Source of the DNA: Diplonema japonicum
Taxonomy: Eukaryota > Euglenozoa > Diplonemea > Diplonemida > Diplonemidae
DNA: 64,000 bases
Direction of reading: 5' to 3'
NCBI GenBank assembly: GCA_964019335.1
Contig: OZ025690.1
Span: forward strand, 1 to 64,000
Under the pieces are notes generated by a model that saw only the letters and a program-made list of their open reading frames with translations, was not told the origin of the DNA and searched no databases. Shown piece by piece: positions 9,828 through 20,790 of this stretch (positions are counted from its first letter, which is position 1; every line of letters starts with the position of its first letter). The position numbers and the translations under genes are program-made.

Positions 9828-9959
9828 CTACGTACCCCGTTGGCCGTTTCCTTAAGAAGGGACATGTTTCCCTCTGAGAAGCACAAGTATCTGAAAAATA
9901 TAAAAACGGAAACTGAACCGGAAACGTTTCCCAATTTCTTGCCAACATAACTCCTAGGG
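9828..9959. mobile_element. MITE-like hairpin, GTTTCC family, copy C (diverged)
   Basis: The right end read inward is CCTAGGAGTTATGTTGGCAAG followed by GAAATTGGGAAACG; the left arm has GTTGGCCGTTTCC. It matches copies A and B in layout but is more diverged, and the left terminus is hard to place. Confidence 0.5.
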
Positions 9960-10254
9960 GGGTTTAAGTGTATAATCTTTTGCCGATCTTTTGCTGTGTA
10001 ATTGGTGGACCAAAATCCAAAAATTCCCAAAATGGACTAAATGCATTCTATGACTGGGGACTTTCGAAAAACAAAAAGGATGAGAAGGTTTCTAGGGGGG
10101 AGAAAAAAAATACAATGCAAAGCAAACGTGTCTTATCGAGTGGGTTTGAAAGGCCGGGGGTTGCTGAGGGCCATCCTTTCTCAAGAACGAGGGAACAGAA
10201 CATAAAATAAACAAGGCAAACGAAGGGGCGAAAAGGTTTGAATTAAAACTGAAA

Positions 10255-11972
10255 CTATGACTGGTACGTGTCGATCTGTATGAGTGACGATGATTGTGAT
10301 AATTGTTTAACCAATTGAATACCTTATCAAGGAAAGTGTTCGGGGTGGAGGGGTCAAAGTAGTCAACGATTTCGGGTGGGTAACATTTGTTGATAATCAT
10401 GATAGCTTCTTGTAACTTTGAGCCAGGCTCTGCCTTAACCTTCTGCAAGGTGGCGAGCCCCCTGTTCGCTACGAATTCCCTCTTTGCACCAATGTCGTTG
10501 GGCAATATCTTCGCAAACTGCCCGCACACATATTTCAAGATGTTGTGGGGCGCGTTGTTATGCAGAAGCGGCTCCAACGCAGGAAGGTGCACGCATTTCA
10601 TGATTACCGACTTCAGCGAGCGCTTAGCCTTCATCTTTAGGTCCTCAGACGAGTCTTTGTCAAGATACGCGTCCAGCAGCTTGGGAAGGATATTGCAATC
10701 GGCCACAGACTTTGCGTGTTCTGGTGTGTGCCTTCCTATCTGCCCTAAAGACCACGCTGCTGCTGCTCGCAAGTGATCTTCTGTCTCTTTTTCAAGAGCA
10801 TGCCCCAGTGGTGGGATCCCCCTGCTGACCACCACTGCAAGCGCCAAAGTATCCGAGAATGCACTGATGTATCCCAGCGTCATGATGCCCGGCAGCCTTG
10901 CGTTCCCCGTTGTTTCCTGCACGTAATCCACTAGCGCCCCCACACCACCTGCATTCACGATGAGCTGCGCCAGTTCCGGGGTATGCTTGGCCACCTCCCT
11001 AATGCATGTTGCCGCGTTCTTTCTCACAACGTCATCCAAGTCCTTCAGCAGCGAAAAAATCTTCGGGAAGATCTCACCTTCCACAACCAGCTCCGCCAAC
11101 TCAACAGAATGCTTCGCAATCTGCGCTAGGCACTGGCACACCTGTTCCGGTTGCTTTTTTTTGTGTGGCATACCTGTCGTTTAAGTTTTGAGTCCGTGCT
11201 TGTGATCAAAGGTGCTAAATGGTTGATGGCACAGCTGTCGACAACCACCTGTGCCAGCTCAGGTGAGTGTTTCGCGATATCGGACAAGGTAGATGCTGCG
11301 ATGCGTTTCAAGGTGAGCTCCGGTTCTTGCACGCAAAGCACCAAGTAGTGTGTGGCACCGTTGTCCACCACGGCCTGTGGTAATTAGATTTATTTCCTAA
11401 TATTCTTCGCTTCTTCATACCTGCGCTAAATCCGCGTTATGCCTAGCAATGTACCCCAATGCCCAGGCAGCGCCCTCTTTCACGCCAGGATCGAACTCTT
11501 CAAGGCAGCCAACTAGCTGGTCGACTGCGCCAGCATCGACGACGGCCTGCGCCAGCTGGGGGGAATGCTTGGCAACGGAACGCAGCACGAAAGCGGCTGA
11601 TTTTTTGTAGTATCTGTTCTGTTCTGACAGCGAGTACACCTGTGAGGTAAGAGTGGTCTGTGGACATACCAACTGCTGCAGGATGTCCTGTTGCACGACT
11701 TGTTCTGCCAGCTCGTCGCTGTACGCGGCCAGTCTGTATGTGTGATCGATGTACGAAAGAAAGATAAACCAATACCTTCCTAATGCCAGTGCCGCTGACT
11801 GCTGCACGCTTTCCACGTTGTCAAGTAGCAGCGGTCGCAGAAGCGCCATCACCCCAGCGCTCTTCAGAGCGAGGATGTACGGCGGTCGTGTAGCAAACTC
11901 AGCCACAGCTTGCACAAACTTCACACGTGCTCGCTGGTACTCCTCAAAGGTCTGCATCATTTGCCGCGACAT
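10255..11972 (-). CDS. SPAG6: Sperm-associated antigen 6 / PF16, axonemal central-pair armadillo protein
   Basis: A 506-aa protein in six exons that follows SPAG6 almost end to end: MSRQMMQTFEEYQRAR start, armadillo repeats such as AQAVVDAGAVDQLV, GAAWALGYIARHNADLAQ and ELAQLIVNAGGVGALVDY, and a terminal KVFNW-free FLDK-IDTYQS. PF16/SPAG6 sits on the C1 microtubule of the flagellar central apparatus and is needed for motility. Introns are 10276-10322 (47 nt), 11142-11173 (32), 11375-11420 (46), 11640-11669 (30) and 11734-11775 (42); all start GTAT and end AG. The last intron is decisive: without it the frame runs on into non-homologous sequence, with it the protein ends as the family does. 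The start at 11972 is chosen by homology. The gene implies a flagellated stage. Confidence 0.95.
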
Positions 11973-12262
11973 CTTGCCTGTGCATGGTGCGCATGGTGAA
12001 GCAAAATGCAAAAACAACTGATCCGCGATTGATGGAAAAAAAACAGGGGTAGAAGTGTTCGCAATGATCCCACAAAAAGGGGGGGAAATAGAAACACAAC
12101 AAGGCAAATGAAAAAAAACTCAAACCTGTTTTTCTTGTTGCCTTCTTTTGGGGCTAGGAATTAATATACTCATACGTTTGAGCCCCCCCTCCCTACTACG
12201 CTTAGGTCTTTTGATAAGAAATTCTTTTTTATCACCCCCATATCCCACCCCCCCACCCCCCC

Positions 12263-13184
12263 CTATTCTTTTTTCGCTTGTTTCTTCTTCCCCGATTGTT
12301 TTTCCATCTGTAGTTCTTTTTTTTTCTTCTCCTGTTCATACCTTTTTCTGCCTTTCCTGTTCGAAGTATTGACCGGACGCCATGAGCTTGTCCTCTGTTC
12401 TGAGAGTCGGTTCTGGAGGGAAGATGCTTTTTGGCTTCTTGGGCTCTCTCTTGGGTTTCTTCTTTGGTTTTTCCGCCCCTTCGTCACCCTCTGCCTGGGA
12501 AAGGTTGCGTTTTTTCTGGTGGGTTTTTCTGAATTGCGGGACGTAGCGGGTCCAGTCCTCGTTCTTCATCTCATCGTCCTTTCCAAGCTCGCGTTTGATG
12601 AGGAGCTGCTTGATGCCGTAGATGGGGTGGATGTTTTGCATGCAGTCGGTGACTATCTTGCGGACGGCCTTGCAACCCTTCCAGGTTCCCATGACTGCGA
12701 CTGTGTTTCCCTGTACGAGAATGTAGCTTTCGGTAAGAAGCTCGAGTGCTTTGAGCGTTTGAGCGTTGGGGCCGATGAGACGCTGCCTCCTTTTGACAAA
12801 GCGTTCCTTGTGCCTGACAAGGGAACCGATTTTAATGATATCGTAAGTGATTTCGTCCTTGAAAATCTTCTGCGCCTGATGAAGCGGGACACTCCTGCTC
12901 AGCAGCTTTATGAAATCCCTCGCTTTAATAATGCTGTACGGGTCCCACGTCGTCTTCGTGGTCAGAACTGTCACGGAGCCGTCAATTAGGTCGAGCTTTC
13001 CCTCCAGGTTCTGGTTCTTCAGCACAACCATGACATCTTTCCACACCGTCTGAAGGTAGTTCTCCAAGTACTTCGGGAACAATGTTGCGAACTTGCTCTG
13101 CTCCGTCAGGAACGGCTTCACAGTATCCTTTGTCCACTCCGGGACAACGTACTTTCCTTCCTCTGTTTTCTCCGTTTCGGCCAT
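12263..13184 (-). CDS. KRR1: KRR1 small-subunit processome component
   Basis: A 295-aa protein with the KRR1 signature regions: WDPYSIIKARDFIKLLSRSV, the KH-like block GPNAQTLKALELLTESYILV, QGNTVAVMGTWKGCKAVRKI and HPIYGIKQLLIKREL, then a Lys-rich tail. KRR1 acts in the nucleolus in 40S assembly and 18S rRNA processing. One intron of 34 nt (12308-12341, GTATGAACAG...CTACAG) near the 3' end joins ERQKK to MEKQSGKKKQAKKE and the stop. The ATG at 13184 (MAETEK) was chosen over an upstream ATG because the extra residues are lysine-rich leader sequence. UTP4, another processome protein, is elsewhere in the window. Confidence 0.93.
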
Positions 13185-13685
13185 TTCTTTTAAATTTGTA
13201 TTTTTCTGGTACCTTTTTTTTCCCCCTTTTATTTTCATACGCCTTCAAATAAATAAAATATATCAACCCCCACCATAAGAAAAAAAAAAAGGACACACAC
13301 TTTTTTTTTCTTTTTTTAAATAAACTTTCTAACCATTATTTTCTCTTTTTCTTTTCTTCTTTGTACTTAACTGTCCTCCGCACCATAAAAGATAGTTAAA
13401 GAGTGCCCTTTTTTTTCTTTCTGTTATTACTTTAAATCTTGGGGACAGGGAAGGGAAATGGGAAGATAATGTTAAAAAAAAGAAGGGGGGGGGGGGAGCT
13501 GTTAAAAAGGTAAGGTTTGGAGGGAAAAAAAAAAGCTGTGGGAAGAAGACTCTAGAAAAACACACTTTCTTTTTTAAACGCCCTTCCCCACTACTCAACC
13601 AAAGAGGGGAAGGTCCAACCTTTTCTTATTTTTTATTTTATTCTGTTTTCTTATTATTTCCATCTTTTTTTCGTGTAGGTTACTT

Positions 13686-15004
13686 CTATTTCTCAGCCAC
13701 TCTCGCGAGCCTTTGCACTCTGTTCAGCAGAATATCACCCTCTTTCAGGAACTATGGGAATAAAAAAAAGTTTTTTTTCAAAAAAAAAAAAAAAAAACTA
13801 TGGTGTATACCTTCTGGTACTGGAAACTCCTGCTGTTCGTTTGCGCGGTTTCGACGCTACCGCTCACCTTGTCCACCTTGCAGCTCAGCCTGCCTGATGC
13901 GATGAAGATGCTGAGCTGGTGATCCAGCAGTTCAATAGGCTGTAAAAAAAGAATTACAATTATTTCCCCTCCCCGTCTTCATACAATACAGAACGACTCA
14001 GCCATGGACTGCAAGGTGACGGACCTGTACGACTGGAGGAACTGCTTGAATGCAAGCAGCCTCATTTCTCGGTAGAAGTAGTTGACGTGAAGCGCAGTGT
14101 AGACATGGCACAGCATCTCCTCACAGACGGCACTGAGAGAGTCGAAGAACTCATGGTACTTGCAGTCGTAAAGAGAATGGATACACTTCTTGAGGTTGGG
14201 CAGTTCAGGGAAAACCTGCAGGACCTCGGAAGACGAGAGCACCTTCTTCTTGAGCCCCTGTCTGTCGAGGGTCACGACGGCGGTGAGCGTGGTGTAAAGA
14301 ATGAAGTTTTTGTACTGCACAAGCTCGCCGCTGCTGAAGGCGCTGAGCGCTTCAAGGAGCAACTCTGCAGACTTTTTGAACTGCCTCTTCGACAGAAGAT
14401 AAACACCTTCATAGACCTTCAATCTGTTCCGCCTCTCCCAGTCGCCTTCCACTAAGAGTAATTCATGAGCCGCATCGATGCCCTCCTGAATCAGAGTAGG
14501 GTCGTTGAATGCAAAGCCCAGCCTGATCCTTTGGAAGGCAAGGTCCAGCTTCGGGCCCAAACCCACTTTCCCCGTTTCAAGCGCCTTTTTGTTGAACTTC
14601 AAACACTCCGCCCTATCTCCTATCCTTGCCATGTAGTTGGCCTGCTCGATGATGATCTCGCGCACCTCTGTCTCCCCGTAGTTCTCTTCGGCGTCGGCGA
14701 GCTTGTCCTCAAGCTCCTTCATCTTTTTCTCGTTGTTCTCCTTCATCTTTTTCATCTTCACCTCGTCAATCGGCCACATAAAGCTTTCATACAGGAACTG
14801 GTAGTAAGGCGCCATGTCGTGTTGCTCTATCTCCGCCAGAATGTCCTTCTGGATCTTGTCCTTGTCCTCAAACTGCTTGTGCTCTGACGTGTACTCGAAT
14901 CTCTTCTGCAGAAGCAACAGCAGCGGGTCCACTTCGACCACCTCCTCCTCTACCTCCTCCTTCTCCATATCAATGTCATCAACATGCACCTTCCACGAAG
15001 TCAT
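13686..15004 (-). CDS. RPN7: 26S proteasome regulatory subunit Rpn7 (PSMD6)
   Basis: A 404-aa protein in three exons. The N-terminal region has APYYQFLYESFMWPID-type PSMD6 sequence and TPR-like helices (ANYMARIGDRAECLKFNKKA); the PCI/winged-helix end is completed by splicing: FCI-PIELLDHQLSIFIASG, RLSCKVDKVSGSVETAQ and GDILLNRVQRLARV. Rpn7 belongs to the 19S lid. Introns are 13940-13984 (45 nt, contains an in-frame stop) and 13752-13810 (59 nt, GTATAC...CATAG, mostly a T run). Both removals restore the family C-terminus. The neighbours are KRR1 and a long non-coding stretch. Confidence 0.94.
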
Positions 15005-16499
15005 TTTGCCTATGGGAATAGTGTGTTTGGTTAATCCTTTATTCCCGTTCTTGTTCTCCTCGAAAAAAAAAAAAAGACTGATTTCTTTTTTTCCCTCTTT
15101 GTTTTTTTTTTTTTTCTAAGAAATTTGAAACGAAGCCTTTTTTCCTTCTCCCCCTTCCTCCCCTCCCCTTCTGTTCTTTCTTTAAAAAAAAAAAGGAGGA
15201 AGCATTATTTTTCTTTTGCCATAGCTGCTCTGTTACACATACTTTCTGTTGGTGTTCTTACACTTGGCGACCTCCTCCCGCCCCAGGTGGCCATGGTGCC
15301 TTCATGAGTGGTGAACTCATGGAAGGCCCACGCGTGACACATTATAAAAAAAAACGACGGGGAGAAAAAGTAAATGGGGGGAATACTACAATGAAAGTTT
15401 CGGTGGGATATATAGGGCAGTTCAACCCAAAGACCACGTCAGGGAATTGGAAAACAAAAAGAAGCAACAACGACAAATCAAGATAAAGATGGCAATAAGC
15501 TTGAGGATACTTCTTTTTTTTTTTTTCCTTCCTTGCTAGAGGAATCTAAAACTGATAGGGAAAATAAGAGTGGCAGATTTCCGGCTAAAAAAAACCAGGC
15601 AAAATCTTTTATGGAAGCCCTCCACTAGAATACCCATGACCCGTAAACCCGCTTTCCCGTAGTATTAACAAATAGAGGTGAAGAATAAGGAGAACACGGA
15701 CAAAAAAATGCAAAAAAAAAGGGGGTGTTCTCAAATGCAGGACTAAAAAAAGAAAGAAGATTCCTTTGATACTTATTACGGAGGACCAACTGTAAGGGTT
15801 TCTGTGGTGTGAGCACCAAAGGGATCCTCATGCCATGCTTTCACACGGACCAAGTACTGAAGATCTGCCAGCTCGCATGAGCAAGCCTTCTAGTTTATTC
15901 TCTTGTTTCTATCCAAGTTTTTTGTGTTGTTCTTCTTCGTTCCTTTTTTTTTTCTTTGTTTCTTTCTCAGCAAAGCCTGCAAGTTTCCAAAGTCACCCGG
16001 CCAGAGAGATGCATCGTAAAATAAAAGGGGGACAAAAAGATAATAAAAAGGGGGGAAGGGGGGGGGGGGTGCGAAAGGGCTGATGGAGGAAAAAGAGAAT
16101 AAAAAATAAAAACGACCACAAAAAGACAAAAGAAAAAAAACCCCCCTTTTCCCCTCTCCCCTACAATAAGCTCCCAAGACAGAAGTGATTTTCTGGCCAA
16201 GAGTAAATCACAGGCCTGTTTTCCTTATTGGTTTGCTCCCTTTTTTTTTCTTCTTTCTCCCTCTTCCCTTCACAGCACCATCACAAAGCGCTGCAGTATC
16301 GAACACAATAGGGAAAAAAGGCGATGTTTAGGGAAAATCCCACTTGAGGACCCCTAGAACAAAACAAAAAAAAGGAAACGTGCTCCAGGAATGAAAACTG
16401 TCTGAGAGCAATAAAGTCGGGAAAAGGCAAACGCCAAGAAAGTCGCGAAGTGCTGACAACCAAGAAAGAACAGGAAAAAGAGAAACAAGAAAAGAGAAT
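15005..16499. other. Non-coding interval with a hairpin
   Basis: No gene supported over about 1.5 kb. It holds A and T runs, a near-perfect hairpin at 15298-15327 (GCCTTCATGAGT / ACTCATGGAAGGC around a GGTGA loop) and a GGGGGG-rich patch at 16050-16070. It should contain the 5' leader of Rpn7 and the 3' UTR of the ABC transporter. Confidence 0.6.
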
Positions 16500-18578
16500 C
16501 TATAACACATTCTCAACAGGTTCGTACTCGTACCCTGCTGAAGTGATGCTGAGGACATTCGTGTGTTGCTCCGTAAGACACAAACTTCTTGCCGCAGTTA
16601 TCACAGTGATACCAAGAGCCTTGCAAGTCTTGTACACATACGCCTCGACCTGATAAGAGGGTAATGCGCATGTAAGTTAATAACATACCTCAGCAGACAG
16701 GTGTGACGTGCACTCGTCGAAGAGCGCGTAGCGTGGAAGGTGGTAGAACATCCTTGCGATGCCAACACACTGCCTCTGCTGCATCGAGAGGCACTCCCTC
16801 CAGTCCTTTGTTTCCTTCAAGCTCCACGTCCCGAGGATCGTCTGTTGTGGTGATTTAAGGTTAACCATTTACCAGAATACCTGACTATGGTCTATTAAGC
16901 ATAGCAACTTCGCCAGGTTGCCGTCACTCACGCCCAGCGCCTTCGCCTCCTCCTCCGTGTGCGGATAGATCACTTGGTCCCGCAGTGTCCCGTCAACCAG
17001 ATGCGTCATTTCAGACAAGTACTGCATGTCACTGGGCCGCGGCTTCGTGATGCTTCCGGAGTGCAGTTTCCACAACCCGCCCAGCATTCTGAAAATAGCG
17101 GTCTTCCCAGACCCCTTCCTCCCCGTGATTAGCAGGTTCTCCCCCTCCTCGACTGTGAACGACAAGTCCTTCAGCAGCACAAGCCCCTCCGGTGTCGTCA
17201 CCGCCACCTTCCTGAACTGTATGTTGTTCGCTGCGTGTGTCGGCGACGTGTTGGGCGACGACCTGTTCGACGGCGGGGACCTCCTGCCATGGTAGGACCT
17301 CTTGCCCTCTTCCTGGTCCTCTTCCCTGCACTTCGCCCTCCACGATGCGATCCACTCGTCTGCCTGCTCAGGAGCATTGTGCACATCCCTTGGCTTATCT
17401 TTCAGAGTAGGGGGGTATGCTATTCTGCACTCCTCAACAGTGTCAATAAGCCCGGCAACGTTGATGGTGACGTCTTCGATGCCTGTCATGAGGCTGAACC
17501 CATCCCTTATCTCGCTGATTCCTCTGTTTAGCTCCGTCAGGCTCTTCAAGCAGATGATGTAGTCCCTCATCATCACGTTGCTCGTCTTGAACTTCACTCT
17601 TTGCAACCCGAGAAGGTACGGCGACAGTAGCACGGCATACCCAGCGACGGAGGCACCGTACTTCAGGAGCAGCGTATCGTAGGCTGTTACGAGTGCGTGC
17701 CTGGCGCGTACAGACGTGCTGTCTGTAGTGGCGGCATCCAGCAAGTTCTGGATCATGATCCTGTCGCGCGAGGCGCCGCCGTTGAAGGCGATCTCATCTG
17801 AGTCCTTGATGACGTCGCGGTGTGCTGCTCTGTGGCGCTTCTCGTAGGCTGATTGCGGAGTCTCAGTCTTGGGCACTAATAGATTCGAGAGCTGCTGCCT
17901 CATGCCGAAGTAGGCCCAGATGATGGCAGGTCCCTGCCAGCCGATGATGCTGGCGAGACTAAGAGTGTAGATAACAACATCGATAAAAGGCTTCACAAGG
18001 TGGCAATAGATGTTGGCAACCTGCTCGCTGTACTGCTCAACGCCCTTTGTGATGGTCTCGTCGGGTCTGTCCGTGCTGTTGTGTGCCGCCCTGAGGAAGG
18101 ATGTGCCGTTGAGGTATCTCTTGTTGATGTACTGCGAGAGGTTTTTCCTCATCGTCATGCTTAGCATGTCTTGCACGTACTTCAAGGCGGCGTTCACGAA
18201 CGTCGCAGGGATGGACAGCAGTGCGAACTGTGTAATGCTCCTGTTGAGTCCTGTCCACCTGCGGCTCACGAAGTTCGTCGCCGTCATCGCACCCAGCTTC
18301 ACGTGGATGATGCTCAACCCCGTCCTAAGTAACAGTAGCACGGTTAACGCCACCATGTACCCAGTCTCCTTCGAACGCGCTGACGGTACGCATATCGACA
18401 GCAAACTCACAAACTTCCTCAAGAAATGCAGATTGTTCTTCCTCCTCTCCTGAATAGTCTTTACACTAACTCCCCGGCTTTTCCTGTTACCCAACACGAG
18501 TCTCATAAGCATGCACAACGTAGTTACGATGAAAAGCATCCTGATAGAAGGCATCTTGGCCATGCTTACAGACGTCAT
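16500..18578 (-). CDS. Peroxisomal ABC half-transporter (ABCD family) with degenerate ATPase motifs
   Basis: A 666-aa half-transporter. The membrane part has the ABCD marks: ALLSIPATFVNAALKY, a conserved LVKPFIDV helix and the EAA-like DEIAFNGGASRD. ABCD proteins import fatty acyl-CoAs into peroxisomes or glycosomes. The ATPase domain has Walker A GRKGSGKT and Walker B YALFDECTS, but the signature expected as LSGGEKQR reads LSMQQRQC, and the switch-histidine position expected as THR reads AAR. ATP hydrolysis may be impaired, or it may pair with a competent partner. Introns are 16650-16688 and 16842-16880 (39 nt each, GTATG and GTATT); splicing adds the last exon VEAYVYKTCKALGITV. Identification as ABCD is firm; activity is inference. 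Confidence 0.88.
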
Positions 18579-18699
18579 CTTGGGGTTGTGACAAAGGCCC
18601 CTATTGTGGATACGCTAAGATACGTAAAGGAAATCAGATTTATGGGAACGGTAAGGGCCCACGATGAAAAATATAAAAAATAAATTCAAATCCAAAGGT

Positions 18700-19920
18700 C
18701 TAGACATCAAAACCTGGCATCGTTGCCCTTCGCGGATTGGTGAGAAGGTCAGCTAGCACTGCCACCATACCTGCCACACCCTCGTACAGGGAGAGGGGTC
18801 TGTCGCTCACGCGGTAGAACCTAGTGTATTCGTGTACCATGTACATGGATATATGTATCGTGACCCCCAGCCATGCAATGTTTCCTGTGACTCTGTACAG
18901 TGCAAGGAGAGCATATACACTCCCAGACACACCGTGGCAAAGCCCCACACCTTTTGTTTTTATGTTGTTTTTTAAAAAACTACCCGTCTTCTCCGCCTTG
19001 GCTAGGTACAGCGAATCTCCGAACACCTCGTACGCCTTGCAGTACAGCAGGATGAATCCAGGTGCGCCGTGACAAAACTGTGCAAGCCGTCCTCCCTTGC
19101 CGAGTGACGAGGGGTAATTGCCTGTGGGTAGCTCTAACAATGTCAGTTCCTTTAATGTGGCCTCGATGCTGGGGACTATGGCAGGGTTGATAGACATGAG
19201 TAGGTCGAGGGGGCAAAGCAGCAGCGTGTGCAGGATGCCCGCCACGCCATGGGCCGCGCCGTAGTACACCTTGTCGTGCCACATGTACATCAGCGTCTGA
19301 AGGGGGGTTACGCCACTTCGTTGCAATGCAGTAGAGCAGTCGACACCCTGTTGGAAAATCTGACGTATGACCCTGCACAAAACGTCGTTGTACCTGCTCT
19401 CGTACTTAGCAGGTATCACGTCCTTCACTTTCAGCAGTGAATACAAGTACCCGCTCCTTCCGTATAACAACTCACACTCCGATGCAGGCAGCATGAGCAC
19501 TGCCCTTGCCAACGACAGCAAGGCATCCGTGTGCGACTCATTATTAGCATGGTGCGTGCACTGCACAGCTAGGATACCCGACTTGCCTTCTAAGAACGTT
19601 GCATCTCTCCGCACTTCGTCTGCCTTGGTCCGTAAGATTCCCTCTCTCACCTTACAAACTTCTTCTCTTAAAGCATCAGGTAGTTCAACACCACTATCCA
19701 GCACCTTATCTATTGCCAATGCGAAGCCCATAGTTCCCACGTACACGCCAGCACCCCTTGTGTCTTCCTTATCACCACTGCACAACAGCTCCAAGCCGCT
19801 TACTAAACCCTCGATCAGGACGCTCCGCACCTGCCCGTTGCCTTCTGTTAGCATATGTTCCGACGTAACATTATAGGCCGCGCTGTAGCCATCGGCTTTG
19901 AGGTCGATTGTGTATTCCAT
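18700..19920 (-). CDS. LanC-like protein
   Basis: A single exon of 406 aa with the LanC-like (LANCL) toroid repeats: ELLYGRSGYLYSLL, YYGAAHGVAGILH, QFCHGAPGFI and GLCHGVSGSVYALL. The Cys and Cys-His of the last two are the zinc ligands of the family. Eukaryotic LANCL proteins bind glutathione and have been linked to adding glutathione to dehydrated Ser/Thr residues; bacterial LanC cyclises lantibiotics. No lantibiotic precursor or LanB is nearby, so a LANCL-type role is more likely. Only 70 nt separate its ATG from the stop of the upstream gene. Confidence 0.9.
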   Translation of the reverse strand: MEYTIDLKADGYSAAYNVTSEHMLTEGNGQVRSVLIEGLVSGLELLCSGDKEDTRGAGVYVGTMGFALAIDKVLDSGVELPDALREEVCKVREGILRTKADEVRRDATFLEGKSGILAVQCTHHANNESHTDALLSLARAVLMLPASECELLYGRSGYLYSLLKVKDVIPAKYESRYNDVLCRVIRQIFQQGVDCSTALQRSGVTPLQTLMYMWHDKVYYGAAHGVAGILHTLLLCPLDLLMSINPAIVPSIEATLKELTLLELPTGNYPSSLGKGGRLAQFCHGAPGFILLYCKAYEVFGDSLYLAKAEKTGSFLKNNIKTKGVGLCHGVSGSVYALLALYRVTGNIAWLGVTIHISMYMVHEYTRFYRVSDRPLSLYEGVAGMVAVLADLLTNPRRATMPGFDV

Positions 19921-19990
19921 TCCTTTGTGATGGGTAGCACGGAGGATGCCGTGGGGTGTAAATAGTACTCTAATTCTATGTTTTGGTTTC

Positions 19991-20502
19991 TCATGCTTTA
20001 CTCACCCAGTTTTGAAGGACCTTTTCGCATGCGTCGGGAACAGGGGTCTCTTTGGCTTCTTCAAGTGCTTTGTTCAACAGCTGCATATACAAGTGCATCT
20101 TAGACTCCTGCATACCTCTTTTAAAGAGTCTACATCCACATTTTCCATATCGGGGAGCTTCATAAGCTCCTCTACGATAGTAACCCGAAACAACCGTTCC
20201 TCGCTGAGGACTGAGGCAACACGTTTCTTTTCTTCCCTGTTTGTTTGTGTAGAAGCAAGAATGAACATACTTCTTCACCTCAGGCCCACCAATAATCCTG
20301 AACTTCGTCACCGTATCCTTTTTACTCAGCGTGAACTCTACTTCGCAGTTTGATGCGACGCTCATTGCATTCACATAACGCTGTTGATTCTGAACCATTA
20401 TTTTATTTTTCTTCATACAGCGTATTGATATTCCTTTCCGCCCACCATGATCGTATTAGCTGCTTTGTTCATCGCCGTCATCAGGCCACGAATAGAGGAC
20501 AT
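19991..20502 (-). CDS. Conserved-looking small protein, four exons, unknown function
   Basis: A 134-aa protein reconstructed from four exons: 20419-20502 (MSSIRGLMTAMNKAANTI start), 20271-20380, 20116-20236 and 19991-20080. Introns of 38, 34 and 35 nt all begin GTATG and end CAG, and their removal gives one continuous frame of 405 nt with stop. The middle contains KKRVASVLSEERLFRVTI and the C-terminus is helical and Glu/Lys-rich. I do not recognise the family. Three tiny introns in such a short gene are strong evidence that it is expressed. Confidence 0.82.
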
Positions 20503-20790
20503 CTTATCTAGTCGTGGTTTCCTAGTGGATTATGTAGATGCAAAGGACAAAAGGAGGAAGGAGGTGATCCTTGCTGATTCGAAGTGGGACTGATTCGAAG
20601 TGGGACGCTCTTGGAGGATACCGTTGGTTGAACTCGTGGGGTCGAAACAGTTCGCAAAGCCACCCCTACAGTAGTAGGAAAGTAGCCTGCGCGGTGAATC
20701 CATCCAGTTGTTCTACAAAGACCGGGTATTGACTTGGCATATAAATAATAACTCATTAATAAGAAAAAGAAGGAAGTGTACATGGTATTA

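Noticed and set aside
10092-10254. C-terminal extension of SPAG6 by read-through
   Set aside because: The extension is non-homologous; splicing of 10276-10322 gives the family C-terminus and a stop at 10255.
20508-20783. 91-codon minus-strand frame between the methyltransferase and the four-exon gene
   Set aside because: It includes a 16-bp tandem duplication (TGATTCGAAGTGGGAC, about 20574-20606), lacks family features and fits the expected UTR space.
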